In this document: positions 43,354 to 52,313 of the stretch, one piece after another
Numbering within the stretch: the stretch's first letter is position 1
How the letters are laid out: the number at the start of each line of letters is the position of its first letter
Source of the DNA: Bacteroidales bacterium
Lineage (GTDB): Bacteria; Bacteroidota; Bacteroidia; Bacteroidales; UBA932
Direction of reading: 5' to 3'
NCBI GenBank assembly: GCA_024398125.1
Contig: JAKSJO010000001.1
Coordinates: 146,118-210,117, forward strand
DNA length: 64,000 nt
The notes under the pieces: model-generated
Seen by the model: only the letters and a program-made list of their open reading frames with translations
Told to the model about the DNA's origin: nothing
Databases searched by the model: none
Translations under genes and position numbers: made by a program

Positions 43354-44245
43354 GAGTTTCAACGTAGTCAGTAACCTGGACCGCTTCAACGCCTTTTTCG
43401 GCCAGCCGACACTTCATCCAATGGTCGGAATAGGAGACCTCTCGAAGGCGGACAAATCCATATTCGAACCGACGGATTTCACCTCATATTGTGTCATTCT
43501 CATGAATTCCAACTGCGGCGAGATGGTCAAGTCAGGCAGAACCATACAGTACAAACAGGGCACGATGGTGACAGTGCGTCCCGGTGACGTCATATCCATG
43601 AACCTCGCCCCTGACGCTCGCCCTATGGGCATGATGCTGCTGTTCCGCCCGGAAATGATAGAGAACACCGGTCTTGGCCGCGACTTCTATATGTTTAATT
43701 TCTTTGACTACGATGTAGGAGAGGCACTTGAACTTACGGACAGAGAACACGAGGTCATGATGAACTGCTTCGCCAATATCCAGGCTGAACTTGACGCCAA
43801 GAATGACGAGCTGACGGGACACATGCTCCGCCTGGGCATAGGCCAGATGCTCAGCTACTGCAAGCGCTTCTACGAGAGACAGTTCGATACCCGCAAGTTC
43901 CATAATTCAGACATGATGGTGAAGCTGGATGCCATGCTTGACTCATATCTGGCAGGGGAGGGCGGTCTCATGGAGACATTGGGGTATCCGACAGTCGCAT
44001 GGTGCGCATCCCAGTTCCATCTTACACCCAATTATTTCGGCAACATGGTTCGCCGCCAGGCCCATGTCTCAGCCCAGGAATACATCCAGAACAAGATGGT
44101 GGAAAGGGCAGAGGAACTGCTGGCCGATCCGGTCCTGTCGATCGACGACATCGCTTTCAGGCTGGGCTTCGTCTATCCGAATCACTTCACCCGTATGTTC
44201 CGAAAAAAGACAGGCGTCTCTCCCTCAGCCTATAGAAAAAGATAA
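43352..44245 (+). CDS. AraC-family transcriptional regulator
   Basis: The 297-residue protein has an N-terminal cupin-like sensor region (about 30-170). The C-terminal double helix-turn-helix has YFGNMVRRQAHVSAQEYIQNKMVERAEELL, then DIAFRLGFVYPNHFTRMFRKKTGVSPSAYRKR, the classical AraC end. It lies divergent from the tyrosine-phenol-lyase-type gene with the repeat array between them. An aromatic amino acid or its product may be the inducer; this is inferred from position only. Confidence 0.9.
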   Translation: MSFNVVSNLDRFNAFFGQPTLHPMVGIGDLSKADKSIFEPTDFTSYCVILMNSNCGEMVKSGRTIQYKQGTMVTVRPGDVISMNLAPDARPMGMMLLFRPEMIENTGLGRDFYMFNFFDYDVGEALELTDREHEVMMNCFANIQAELDAKNDELTGHMLRLGIGQMLSYCKRFYERQFDTRKFHNSDMMVKLDAMLDSYLAGEGGLMETLGYPTVAWCASQFHLTPNYFGNMVRRQAHVSAQEYIQNKMVERAEELLADPVLSIDDIAFRLGFVYPNHFTRMFRKKTGVSPSAYRKR

Positions 44246-44271
44246 AGTCGACCCTCATAAAGGCCGACTTT
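44244..44271 (+). terminator. Hairpin at the end of the AraC gene
   Basis: AAAGTCG / CGACTTT (44244-44250 with 44265-44271) starts at the stop codon. Further CC/GG pairs follow inside. Only a short T-run follows, so strength is uncertain. Confidence 0.5.
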
Positions 44272-44284
44272 AATATTACTGTTC

Positions 44285-44404
44285 TTCCTATACTATGACA
44301 TCAATCAAACCATGGCCGCCCATGGCCATGTGAATGGGTGTCACGAACGAAGTGAGTGACGGGACGGAGCGAAGCGGAGGTTTGAGGATGTCATAGTATA
44401 GGAA
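44285..44404. repeat. Hairpin-armed repeat, copy 2 (convergent junction AraC / deacetylase)
   Basis: Arms 44285-44311 and 44379-44404 pair over 18 perfect bases plus five more after a small bulge. The core matches copy 1, with paired changes in the inner stem (CATGGCC/GGCCATG here, TGTGGCC/GGCCACA there). It contains ACGAAGT and GCGAAGC. The arms share nothing with copy 1. It ends four bases from the deacetylase stop. Confidence 0.75.
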
Positions 44405-44407
44405 ATA

Positions 44408-45142
44408 CTACTTTACAGGGTACGCGAGCTTCGAATAGATCGAATCGCGCTGAGGCTCGACCTGGAATCTCTTGAAAAGCTCAGGAACGGTTACGAAGGT
44501 ATATCCCTGCTCCTTGAACTCAGGAATGATGGTCTTGAGCATCTCGACAGTATTGTAGTTCTCGCCGAAGTCATGGAGAAGGAAGATAACACCGTCGTCC
44601 ACGATGCGGCGCATGCCTTCGATACGCTGCTCGGTAGTAACCCTGCCTTCCCAGTCCATGCAGTTGAGACCGTTGATGAAGGTAAGGTCGACAAGGTCGT
44701 GAAGGCGCTGGTCGTGGTTGATGAACGGCGGACGGAAGAACTCCGGACGCTTGCCGATCACATTTTCGATGGCAGCGGAGGTCTTCTCGATCTCGTCAAG
44801 AATCTCCTCGTCGCTGAGACGGGTCATCTGCTTGTGGGTGAAGGAATGGTTCTCGATGTCGCAGCCGAGAGACACAGCCCTCTTGATGTACTGCTCGCGC
44901 TCAGGGACGATCTTTTCGCCCCAGAGGAAGAATGACGCCGGGATGTCGTACTCTTCGAGAAGGTCGAGGATGAGCGGGGTAGTGGTTGGCTCGGGACCGT
45001 CATCGAAGCTGAGAGCGATGTATTTTCCAGGGACCTCCGGAGCCTCCTCCTTCGAACCCTTGAACATCTTGCCAATACCATAGCCGACAGCAAAGCATCC
45101 TGCTATGAGGACGGCCGGGATGATGATTGATCTGGCTTTCAT
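44408..45142 (-). CDS. Polysaccharide deacetylase (NodB-type), membrane-anchored
   Basis: The 244-residue protein has an N-terminal hydrophobic anchor (SIIIPAVLIAGCFAVGYGIG). The NodB domain has motif 1 SFDDGP, motif 2 HSFTH, motif 3 RPPFINHD and the late LLHDFG. Metal ligands Asp and two His are intact. It removes acetyl groups from an N-acetylated sugar polymer such as peptidoglycan or chitooligosaccharide; which one is not shown. It is five bases from the M64 peptidase gene and probably shares its transcript. Confidence 0.88.
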   Translation of the reverse strand: MKARSIIIPAVLIAGCFAVGYGIGKMFKGSKEEAPEVPGKYIALSFDDGPEPTTTPLILDLLEEYDIPASFFLWGEKIVPEREQYIKRAVSLGCDIENHSFTHKQMTRLSDEEILDEIEKTSAAIENVIGKRPEFFRPPFINHDQRLHDLVDLTFINGLNCMDWEGRVTTEQRIEGMRRIVDDGVIFLLHDFGENYNTVEMLKTIIPEFKEQGYTFVTVPELFKRFQVEPQRDSIYSKLAYPVK

Positions 45143-45147
45143 GGCTA

Positions 45148-46476
45148 TTATTTTCTTCTAGGCCTTCCGGTGAGGAAATCGATGTATTCGCGGATGGACT
45201 TGTCGCATACAGGACAGAACTCGTCCTGGGTGTGCATCCAGTTCATCATGCAGTTCGGCATAGGACGGTAGATGCCCTTGTCGAGGTAGCCGCCGCCTTC
45301 GTATGCACCGAGCTTCCACTCGCTCATCTGATGAACCTGGTCGCGGTCATAGTCCTTTGCGATAGGGGTAGGGACAGGGGTCTTCCTTTCAATCATGTCC
45401 TGCCACTTTGCCTTGCCGCCAGGAAGGATGGTGAGGTTGGCCTCCCAAGGCTCGACGTCAAGGTCGTAGAGAGCAGTCTCGCTGCCGCCGACATATTCGT
45501 CACCCAGGCCGAGGAGAAGGTGGCCGAACTCATGAGCATAGGTCTTGCGGACTGACTCTGGACGAGAGAAGATGTGGGCTGCGCTGATGCCGTACCAGTT
45601 GTAGATGGCACCACCGCCGTACTTCTGGCTGTTCGAGATGATGTAGATGTACTCGTATGGAGCGTTTCCTGCGATGTCGCGGAGGTTCTGCATATCCATG
45701 GTCATCTGGTAGCGCTCTGAATCGAAGGTGTAGTACTGAACCTTGCAGGCGGTGTTTCTCCATACATTTTCGCCAGGGATGCTGACGCCGGCATCCTGTG
45801 ATGGAGCCCAGACGGCGCGGACATTGAATCTGCCCTTGTTGTCACCGTATGGCGCGTATGAGAACAGATAATCTGCGAACTTGTGGCAGTCCTCCTCGAA
45901 GAGTGCCTTGTCGGCCTCGGTATAACCCTCAGGAATGAGAACGAGGTCCACGCAGTGGTCTGAATTGCCCTGGTATGCGATCTCCATGGTCTGGAGGCTT
46001 GGCTGAGACTTGCGGATGAAGTAGCTCTCAGGGTCGATGTCATAGGTGTAGAGCTCATGGAAGACATTGCGTCTGTCGCGAGCCTCGATGACGAGCTTGA
46101 CCTCCTTGCGAGGATATGGGAAAACGATGCTCTCAGGCATTGCCTTGCTGAAGATCTCAGCCTCGGGGATGGTACGCCACTCCTTCATGAGGTTGTCGTA
46201 GCCGCGTCTGTAGATGAGCTTGCCGCTGGCCTTGTCATACAGGCTGAAACGGTAGTTGCCGTATCCGAAGTCGTCGATGAGGTTGGTCTTTGAACCGGCA
46301 TAGTAAGGCTCCTCGATGATCTCGTCGAAGAAGAGATACTCGGTTGTGGCAGAGCCGGCATGATAGTAATCGAAGCGCATGGTCTTGTTGTAGAACCATG
46401 TTCCGAAGTCGTCGGCATAGATGTTTACGCATGCGGACAATGCGAGGACGAAGGTGAGAATCGTTTTTCTGTTCAT
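45148..46476 (-). CDS. Secreted M64 (IgA peptidase-type) metallopeptidase
   Basis: The 442-residue protein has a signal peptide (ILTFVLALSACVNIYA). A beta-sandwich region of about 140 residues precedes the M64 domain. The catalytic motif is HEFGHLLLGLGDEY, an extended HExxHxxxxxxDE zinc site. VLIPEGYTEADKALFEED and MMNWMHTQDEFCPVCDKSIRE, near the end, are family-typical. M64 peptidases include IgA-cleaving enzymes from gut bacteria, though in Bacteroidota the substrate is mostly unknown. The gene is divergent from a DPP-III gene. Confidence 0.88.
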   Translation of the reverse strand: MNRKTILTFVLALSACVNIYADDFGTWFYNKTMRFDYYHAGSATTEYLFFDEIIEEPYYAGSKTNLIDDFGYGNYRFSLYDKASGKLIYRRGYDNLMKEWRTIPEAEIFSKAMPESIVFPYPRKEVKLVIEARDRRNVFHELYTYDIDPESYFIRKSQPSLQTMEIAYQGNSDHCVDLVLIPEGYTEADKALFEEDCHKFADYLFSYAPYGDNKGRFNVRAVWAPSQDAGVSIPGENVWRNTACKVQYYTFDSERYQMTMDMQNLRDIAGNAPYEYIYIISNSQKYGGGAIYNWYGISAAHIFSRPESVRKTYAHEFGHLLLGLGDEYVGGSETALYDLDVEPWEANLTILPGGKAKWQDMIERKTPVPTPIAKDYDRDQVHQMSEWKLGAYEGGGYLDKGIYRPMPNCMMNWMHTQDEFCPVCDKSIREYIDFLTGRPRRK

Positions 46477-46511
46477 GTCAATCGTTTGTTATGAAGTGCC
46501 TTGTGGCGGAT

Positions 46512-46540
46512 GCAAAGATAGTATTTTTGAGTTATCTTTG
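46512..46540. promoter_or_regulatory. Divergent -7 elements between M64 and DPP-III genes
   Basis: TATCTTTG occurs on the minus strand at 46513-46520 and on the plus strand at 46533-46540. Each is followed by a leader of about 35-45 bases. The two start sites diverge from only 12 bases apart. Confidence 0.55.
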
Positions 46541-46585
46541 CACCTTCGTCGTGCGCATGCGCGATGCAAAAGAAGTACAGAAAGA

Positions 46586-48568
46586 ATGAAAAAGACTACA
46601 ATTATGGCAATGGCTGCATTACTGGCCTGCTCATGCAGCGCTCCAAAGGAAGAAAACGCAGCATCATCATGGAGCATGGACCGCTTTGCGGACATCGAGG
46701 TGCTCCGCTACGAAGTTCCTGGATTCGAGTCGCTCTCGCTCCAGCAGAAGAAACTTGTTTATTACCTCTCCGAGGCAGCCCAGTGGGGCCGCGACATCCT
46801 CTGGGACCAGAACTGCCGCTACAACATCCCTATCCGCAACATCTGCGAGGATGTTTATGTCAATTACAAGGGTGACAGGAACGATCCTCAGTGGAAGGCT
46901 TTCGAGCAGTACATGAAGCAGATCTGGTTCGCCAACGGCATCCATCACCACTACAGCAATGCCAAGTTCAAACCAGGCTTCAGCCGCGAGTGGCTGGCTG
47001 CCCAGGCCGGTGATGTTCCTGCCGACATCATGGACGTTATCTTCGATCCCGCAGTCATGCCTATCAAGGTCAACCAGGCTGATGGTGTCGACGTGATTCT
47101 TGAGAGTGCCACAAATTTCTACGAGGGCGTCAACCAGAAAGAGGTCGAGGCATTCTACGGCGCGATGAAGGATCCGAAGGACAAGACTCCGGTGATGTTC
47201 GGTCTCAACTCAAAGCTCGTGAAGGAAGATGGAAAGCTTGTCGAGAAGACCTGGAAGATTGGCGGCATGTACGGAGAAACCATCGAGCATATCGTTTATT
47301 GGCTCGAGAAGGCATCCGAAGTCGCAGAGAATGCTGAGCAGAAGGCTGTCATCGAGAAGCTTGTCTCTTACTACAGGAGCGGTGACCTCAAGGATTTCGA
47401 CGAGTATTCAATCCTCTGGCTCAAGGACCTCGACTCCAAGGTGGACTTCGTCAACGGCTTCATCGAGAGCTACGGCGATCCGCTTGGCCTTCGCGGCTCA
47501 TGGGAAGGCCTTGTCAACTTCAAGGACTCAGTCAATACAGCGCGTACAGTTGTCATTTCCGACAATGCACAGTGGTTCGAGGACCATTCTCCAATCGATG
47601 ACCGCTTCCGCAAGCCGGTCGTAAAGGGCGTTACAGCAAAGGTCATCACAGCCGCAATGCTCGCAGGCGACAGCTATCCATCGACAGCTATAGGCATCAA
47701 TCTTCCGAACTCGAACTGGATCCGTGCCGAGCATGGTTCCAAGTCTGTTTCGATCGACAACATCACCGCTGCATACGATGCTGCATCAGCAGGCAACGGC
47801 TTCGGAGAGGAGTTCATGTGGAGCAATGAGGAAATCGAGCGTGCAAAGCAGTTCGGCCACTATACTGACAATGTCCATACAGACCTTCATGAATGTCTCG
47901 GCCATGGCAGCGGCCAGCTCCTCCCTGGTGTGGATCCTGACGCTCTCAAGGAGCATGGCTCAACCCTCGAGGAGGCTCGCGCAGACATCTTCGCTCTCTA
48001 CTACATGGCGGATCCAAAGCTCATCGAACTTGGCGTGATGCCTGATCCAGAGGCTTACAAGGCCGCCTACTATCAGCAGATGATGAACGGTCTCATGACC
48101 CAGCTCGTGCGTATCGAGCCAGGCGAGAACCTTGAGGAAGCTCACATGCGCAACCGTGCTCTCATCGCATACTGGACACTTGAGCGTGCATCAAAGGACG
48201 AAGGCACTCCAGCTCTCGCGTTCGAAAAGAAGGACGGCAAGACATACGTAAAGATCAATGATTACGAAAAGCTCAGAACCTATTTCGGCGAGCTTCTCGG
48301 AGAACTCCAGAGAATCAAGTCGGAGGGTGACTATGAGGCAGGCCGCCAGCTGGTGGAGAACTACGGTGTCAAGGTCGACAAGACCCTCCATGCCGAGGTG
48401 CTCAGCCGTTACGCTGCCCTCGACCTTGCTCCATACAGAGGATTCGTGAATCCAAGATACGAGACTGTCTGTGATGCACAGGGCAATATAACCGATGTCA
48501 AGATCGTATATGGCGAAAGCTATGTAGATCAGATGCTCCGCTATTCAAGCGACTACTCTGTAAAATAG
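46586..48568 (+). CDS. Dipeptidyl-peptidase III-like lipoprotein (M49)
   Basis: The 660-residue protein starts at ATG 46586, which gives a signal peptide with lipobox LLACSC; the upstream reading is leader. M49 signatures are present: the zinc motif HECLGH, followed at the usual distance by EEARADIFALYYMADP with the third ligand Glu. The family releases dipeptides from the N terminus of oligopeptides. A lipoprotein form would act in the periplasm or on the surface, useful for peptide use in the gut. Its 3' end overlaps the convergent GH3 gene by 16 bases. Confidence 0.88.
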   Translation: MKKTTIMAMAALLACSCSAPKEENAASSWSMDRFADIEVLRYEVPGFESLSLQQKKLVYYLSEAAQWGRDILWDQNCRYNIPIRNICEDVYVNYKGDRNDPQWKAFEQYMKQIWFANGIHHHYSNAKFKPGFSREWLAAQAGDVPADIMDVIFDPAVMPIKVNQADGVDVILESATNFYEGVNQKEVEAFYGAMKDPKDKTPVMFGLNSKLVKEDGKLVEKTWKIGGMYGETIEHIVYWLEKASEVAENAEQKAVIEKLVSYYRSGDLKDFDEYSILWLKDLDSKVDFVNGFIESYGDPLGLRGSWEGLVNFKDSVNTARTVVISDNAQWFEDHSPIDDRFRKPVVKGVTAKVITAAMLAGDSYPSTAIGINLPNSNWIRAEHGSKSVSIDNITAAYDAASAGNGFGEEFMWSNEEIERAKQFGHYTDNVHTDLHECLGHGSGQLLPGVDPDALKEHGSTLEEARADIFALYYMADPKLIELGVMPDPEAYKAAYYQQMMNGLMTQLVRIEPGENLEEAHMRNRALIAYWTLERASKDEGTPALAFEKKDGKTYVKINDYEKLRTYFGELLGELQRIKSEGDYEAGRQLVENYGVKVDKTLHAEVLSRYAALDLAPYRGFVNPRYETVCDAQGNITDVKIVYGESYVDQMLRYSSDYSVK

Positions 48569-50301
48569 TATCCGCAAGGGAGTCCTCCTGCTGAAACCGG
48601 CAGGACTCCCTGAGCCGGAATGACATTCTGCACGACCTTCGCTGCCGCCTTGGCATTGAAGGTCGTGTTTTGATATGCGATGATGAAGGAGCCCAATCTC
48701 CTCCAGTCGATGCGGTCAAGGATGTATGGATTGCCGAAATAGACGCTGGTCAGCCTGTCCTCGGGGAGACTGTACATGAAGTCCATCACCTCCTCGGGAA
48801 TGTCATAGACGTTCTGCTTGCGGATGTTGTAGTTGTGGTAGCCGACTATGATCCTGTCATAGCTGCGTACCGATTCGAGCTGTTCCGGCGTGCCGTCAAA
48901 CTTCATGAATTCGACTGAACCGCCATACTCCCTGAGAGTCTCCAGGAACACTTCAGCGGTCTTTTCCGGGTTGAGGCCGGGATATCCTCCGACGCCCTCG
49001 AATGTGCCTTCCTTGGCCGTGGTGTCCATGTACGCAAGATAGACTGTCCTCTGGCCGGCCGTCGCCTTTGCGGGTCTTCTGCCGACAAGGGTCATCGTTT
49101 TCTCCGCTATCTCGTCCATGAGGGCAAGGTTCTCCTTGCGGATTCCTCTGGTCTGGATGTCCTGGAGCGAAATCCTGTTGTCATGGTCGAAAAGTCCGAG
49201 TCTCGCCTTGAGGGTGAGTATCCTGAGAACCTTCTCGTCCAGCTGCTCCATCGTGACGACTCCATTCCTGAGAGCCTTTCTTATGATCTTCATCGATGCA
49301 TCCATGTCCTTGGGCATGAGCAGCATGTCGGATCCGGCCATGAAACTGGCAAGGGGTATCTCGTCCTGGGTCAGGTCGGAACCGTTCACCAGTCCTTTCA
49401 TAGTAAGGGCATCGGTCACGATCACTCCCTTGAAACCCATCTTTTCCCTGAGCAGCCCGGTCAGCATAGGCTTGGATATCGAGGACGGGGTTCCTGTCGG
49501 GTCAAGGGCCGGAACGCTGAGGTGTCCGACCATTATCATGTCAACCCCGGCTTCGATGTGTTTTCTGAATGGATACAGTTCCAGGCTGTCCAGTCTGTCG
49601 CGGTCGAATTCTATGACGGGCAGGCCTTTGTGTGAATCGACATTTGTGTCTCCATGACCTGGGAAATGCTTGGAAGAGCCCGCGACACCGGCAGACTGCA
49701 TGCCCAACATATATGCTGTCGAGAAGCGTGCGACCTTGTCTCTGTCTTCGCCGAATGAACGGGTGTTGATCACAGGGTTGCCCGGGTTGTTGTTGATGTC
49801 GACGACCGGGGCGAAGTTCACGTTGAAGCCGAAATCCCGGCATTCGCGTCCGATCAGCTCACCCATGCGGTAGACCAGCGACTCGTCGCTGAGGGCTCCG
49901 AGCTGCATCTGTCGCGGAAACGACGGCACGCTGTAGTATCTCATGCCGACGCCCCATTCTCCATCCAGGGCGATGAAAAGCGGAACTTTCGCATTGTCCA
50001 TGAACGCGTTCAGCTGACGCGAGGTCGCTTCGATGTCTCCATCGTCTATGATGATGCCTCCGGCTCCGTCTCGAACGGCCTTCATCCTTATTTCCAGGTC
50101 TTTGCCTTTCTGGAAATCTCCGTAGGCGAAGCAGAATAGCTGGGCGATCTTCTCTCTTGTGCTGAGCTTCCTGAGGATGATTTCAGCCTGGATTCCGGCC
50201 TTGTCGGCCGGTTTGCCGCTCTCGCCCTGGACCTGCGGCGCGTTTCCGATCATGGCGGCCAGCGTCATCGTTATTATGCTAAATAGTTTCTTTCCGGTCA
50301 T
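48553..50301 (-). CDS. Secreted GH3 beta-N-acetylhexosaminidase-type glycosidase
   Basis: The 582-residue protein starts at ATG 50301, giving a signal peptide (KKLFSIITMTLAAMIGNAPQVQG); the longer reading to 50610 overlaps the divergent gene. The GH3 N-terminal barrel shows FIALDGEWGVGMR, VNFAPVVDINNNPGNPVINTRSF, the His-Asp motif KHFPGHGDT that marks NagZ-type enzymes, and nucleophile Asp in VIVTDALTM. A beta-lactamase-like or second alpha/beta domain follows. It likely removes N-acetylglucosamine during wall or host-glycan recycling. Start at 50334 is also possible. Confidence 0.87.
   Translation of the reverse strand: MTGKKLFSIITMTLAAMIGNAPQVQGESGKPADKAGIQAEIILRKLSTREKIAQLFCFAYGDFQKGKDLEIRMKAVRDGAGGIIIDDGDIEATSRQLNAFMDNAKVPLFIALDGEWGVGMRYYSVPSFPRQMQLGALSDESLVYRMGELIGRECRDFGFNVNFAPVVDINNNPGNPVINTRSFGEDRDKVARFSTAYMLGMQSAGVAGSSKHFPGHGDTNVDSHKGLPVIEFDRDRLDSLELYPFRKHIEAGVDMIMVGHLSVPALDPTGTPSSISKPMLTGLLREKMGFKGVIVTDALTMKGLVNGSDLTQDEIPLASFMAGSDMLLMPKDMDASMKIIRKALRNGVVTMEQLDEKVLRILTLKARLGLFDHDNRISLQDIQTRGIRKENLALMDEIAEKTMTLVGRRPAKATAGQRTVYLAYMDTTAKEGTFEGVGGYPGLNPEKTAEVFLETLREYGGSVEFMKFDGTPEQLESVRSYDRIIVGYHNYNIRKQNVYDIPEEVMDFMYSLPEDRLTSVYFGNPYILDRIDWRRLGSFIIAYQNTTFNAKAAAKVVQNVIPAQGVLPVSAGGLPCGYYFTE
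48577..48611 (+). terminator. Terminator hairpin embedded in the 3' end of the convergent GH3 gene
   Basis: AGGGAGTCCT / AGGACTCCCT form ten perfect pairs just after the DPP-III stop. The same bases encode the last residues of the GH3 enzyme on the other strand. There is no T-run. Confidence 0.5.
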
Positions 50302-50352
50302 GGTGTATCTGCACGAGTCTTCCAAAGTTACCATTTTCCCGCAAATTATGTG

Positions 50353-50360
50353 TATATTTG
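50353..50360 (+). promoter_or_regulatory. -7 promoter element of the DUF4923 gene
   Basis: TATATTTG lies 26 bases before ATG 50387 in the divergent gap with GH3. A minus-strand TAACTTTG is also present at about 50323-50330 for the GH3 gene. Confidence 0.5.
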
Positions 50361-50386
50361 AGAGTTTGAAACACTTCGACTGAAAA

Positions 50387-51052
50387 ATGACACAACCAAT
50401 GAATAAACCAAATGCAATCCTCGTAGCGCTCTGCTGCATCTTCATTCTTACTGGCTGCGGCATTCTCAATCTCCCCGCTGGAGAAGGCACTGAAACTGCC
50501 GCTGCCCAGACCTCCAGCAGCACAGATTCCGGCAAGTCCGACATCGGCTCCATTCTCGGCAGCGTCCTTGGGTCGCTCGGCGTATCGACTTCAACTTCGA
50601 TAACCGGCACCTGGGTATATCAGGAGCCTTCAGTACAGTTCACCAGCGACAATCTGCTTGCCAAGGCAGGTGGAGTCAAGGCTGGCGCAGAGGCTGCAAA
50701 GAAACTCGCTCCATATTACGAGAAGGTTGGTATCAAGCCTGGAAAGATGTCGATTGCCTTCAAGGAAGACAATACAGTCGACCTCATTCTCGTGTCCAGA
50801 AAGCTTTCCGGTACGTACGAGTATGACAAGGCCAAGGGACAGGTTTTCATCTCCAGCTCCATTTTCGCATTTCCTGCCGCTTACGTTACAGTCGTAGGCA
50901 ACCAGCTTTCGCTTACATTCGATTCGTCCAAGATCCTCTCGCTGGTCCAGGCTGCAAGTGCTCTTCAGGGCACAAGTGCCAGCCTTGCCGCTGTCTCTCA
51001 GATTGCGGAGTCTTTCGATGGTATGAAGACAGGATTCCTCCTTGTAAAATAA
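50387..51052 (+). CDS. DUF4923-type lipoprotein
   Basis: The 221-residue protein has a signal sequence ending in the lipobox LTGCGI. A Ser/Thr-rich linker follows, then a lipocalin-like beta domain: ITGTWVYQEPSVQFTSDNLL, IAFKEDNTVDLIL and LSGTYEYDKAKGQVFIS. This matches the Bacteroidota DUF4923 group, whose role is unknown. An internal ATG at 50399 is an equally good start. It is followed seven bases later by a CarboxypepD-like protein. Confidence 0.75.
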   Translation: MTQPMNKPNAILVALCCIFILTGCGILNLPAGEGTETAAAQTSSSTDSGKSDIGSILGSVLGSLGVSTSTSITGTWVYQEPSVQFTSDNLLAKAGGVKAGAEAAKKLAPYYEKVGIKPGKMSIAFKEDNTVDLILVSRKLSGTYEYDKAKGQVFISSSIFAFPAAYVTVVGNQLSLTFDSSKILSLVQAASALQGTSASLAAVSQIAESFDGMKTGFLLVK

Positions 51053-51059
51053 TTCTGAT

Positions 51060-52313
51060 ATGAAGAGACTGACTGCATTCATCGTCACGCTCTTATTGTG
51101 TCTTGCCGGCTATGCCCAGGAAACAGAGATCGTGACCGTCTGGGGCAAGGCCGTGGACTTCATATCCGGCGAACCTGTAGCCCATGCATCTGTGCGTGTA
51201 TCCGGTGGAAATGTTGGAACCGTTACCAACTCCGAGGGAGTTTTCTCCCTGAAGATTCCTGTGGCATACGCTGACGGCATCCTGTCCGTCGACTGCCTTG
51301 GCTATTCCATGTGGCATGCTGATGTGTCGAAGATGACGGGAACCACCGAGAAGGAACCATACAGCATCGGAATGATGCGGACCTTCTTCAAGCTGGATTC
51401 GGCTGTGGTGCGCTCGATCGAGCCTCTTGAGCTTCTCAAATACGCATACTCGAGGGTCTATTACAATTACCCGACACATCGTGAGGCTACCACTGCATTC
51501 TATCGCGAGATCATAAAGAAAGGCAGCTCCAAGTATCTTAGGCTCAGCGAAGCCGTGATCGATATCGATAAGGCGTCATATACGGGCTATGGTACAGACA
51601 AGGCCGCTGTCTACAAGGGCAGGACTGTGTCAAACTATGACCAGACCGATTCCATCCTGATCAACTATCAGGGCGGCGTGATCTCTGCGCTTGAGCTTGA
51701 TCAGGTTCACAATCCTTTTGCCGGAGTCCCTTGGCAGCATGTCGAGATGTTTTATGACTTCAGGATGGAGGAGCCCCGCAACATCGGAGACCGTATGTTC
51801 TATGTCGTTTCATTCAACCAGAAGGCGACCGAGAAGGACATGCTCTGCCGTGGCAAGGTCTACATCGATACCGAGACCTACGCAATCGGTCGTTTCGAAG
51901 GATGGGACAATGTCGAGGGCCGTCCATACGCCTATACCGACTACATCAAGGACAAGCCGAAGGACGCCAAGGTGGCGATGAAGGAGGTAGCCTGGGAGAT
52001 GAACTACAAGGAATCTGAGGGCCGATGGTATCTGGACTACAGTTCGCTTTCATTCCAGATCAATGTCCAAAGAGCCGGCAGGCTGCTGCGCAATACATAT
52101 TCTATCGTTTCCGAGATGGCCGTTACTGACCACTATCCAGGCAATCTTGAAATTACAGGCTCGGCAAGGATACGTCCGAGGGACCAGATAGCAGACCTCG
52201 TCAACGACTTCACTGACGATGCCTTCTGGGGTACTTACAACATCATCGAGCCGGATCAGTCTATCGAGGATGCCATCAGAAGAATCATAAGGAGCCTCAG
52301 ACGTAGAAGATAA
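51060..52313 (+). CDS. CarboxypepD regulatory-like domain protein
   Basis: The 417-residue exported protein has a signal peptide (TAFIVTLLLCLAGYAQ). A CarboxypepD-like beta domain follows (about 24-95, GKAVDFISGEPVAHASVRVSG), as at the N terminus of many TonB receptors. The rest is a soluble region resembling DUF5686-associated proteins (FAGVPWQHVEMFYDFRM, ATEKDMLCRGKVYIDTETYAI). It overlaps the next gene by one base (TAATG), so it forms a pair with the outer-membrane barrel. Confidence 0.75.
   Translation: MKRLTAFIVTLLLCLAGYAQETEIVTVWGKAVDFISGEPVAHASVRVSGGNVGTVTNSEGVFSLKIPVAYADGILSVDCLGYSMWHADVSKMTGTTEKEPYSIGMMRTFFKLDSAVVRSIEPLELLKYAYSRVYYNYPTHREATTAFYREIIKKGSSKYLRLSEAVIDIDKASYTGYGTDKAAVYKGRTVSNYDQTDSILINYQGGVISALELDQVHNPFAGVPWQHVEMFYDFRMEEPRNIGDRMFYVVSFNQKATEKDMLCRGKVYIDTETYAIGRFEGWDNVEGRPYAYTDYIKDKPKDAKVAMKEVAWEMNYKESEGRWYLDYSSLSFQINVQRAGRLLRNTYSIVSEMAVTDHYPGNLEITGSARIRPRDQIADLVNDFTDDAFWGTYNIIEPDQSIEDAIRRIIRSLRRRR

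Noticed and set aside
48553-50610. GH3 start at 50610
   Set aside because: This would overlap the divergent lipoprotein gene, and the signal peptide begins at 50301.
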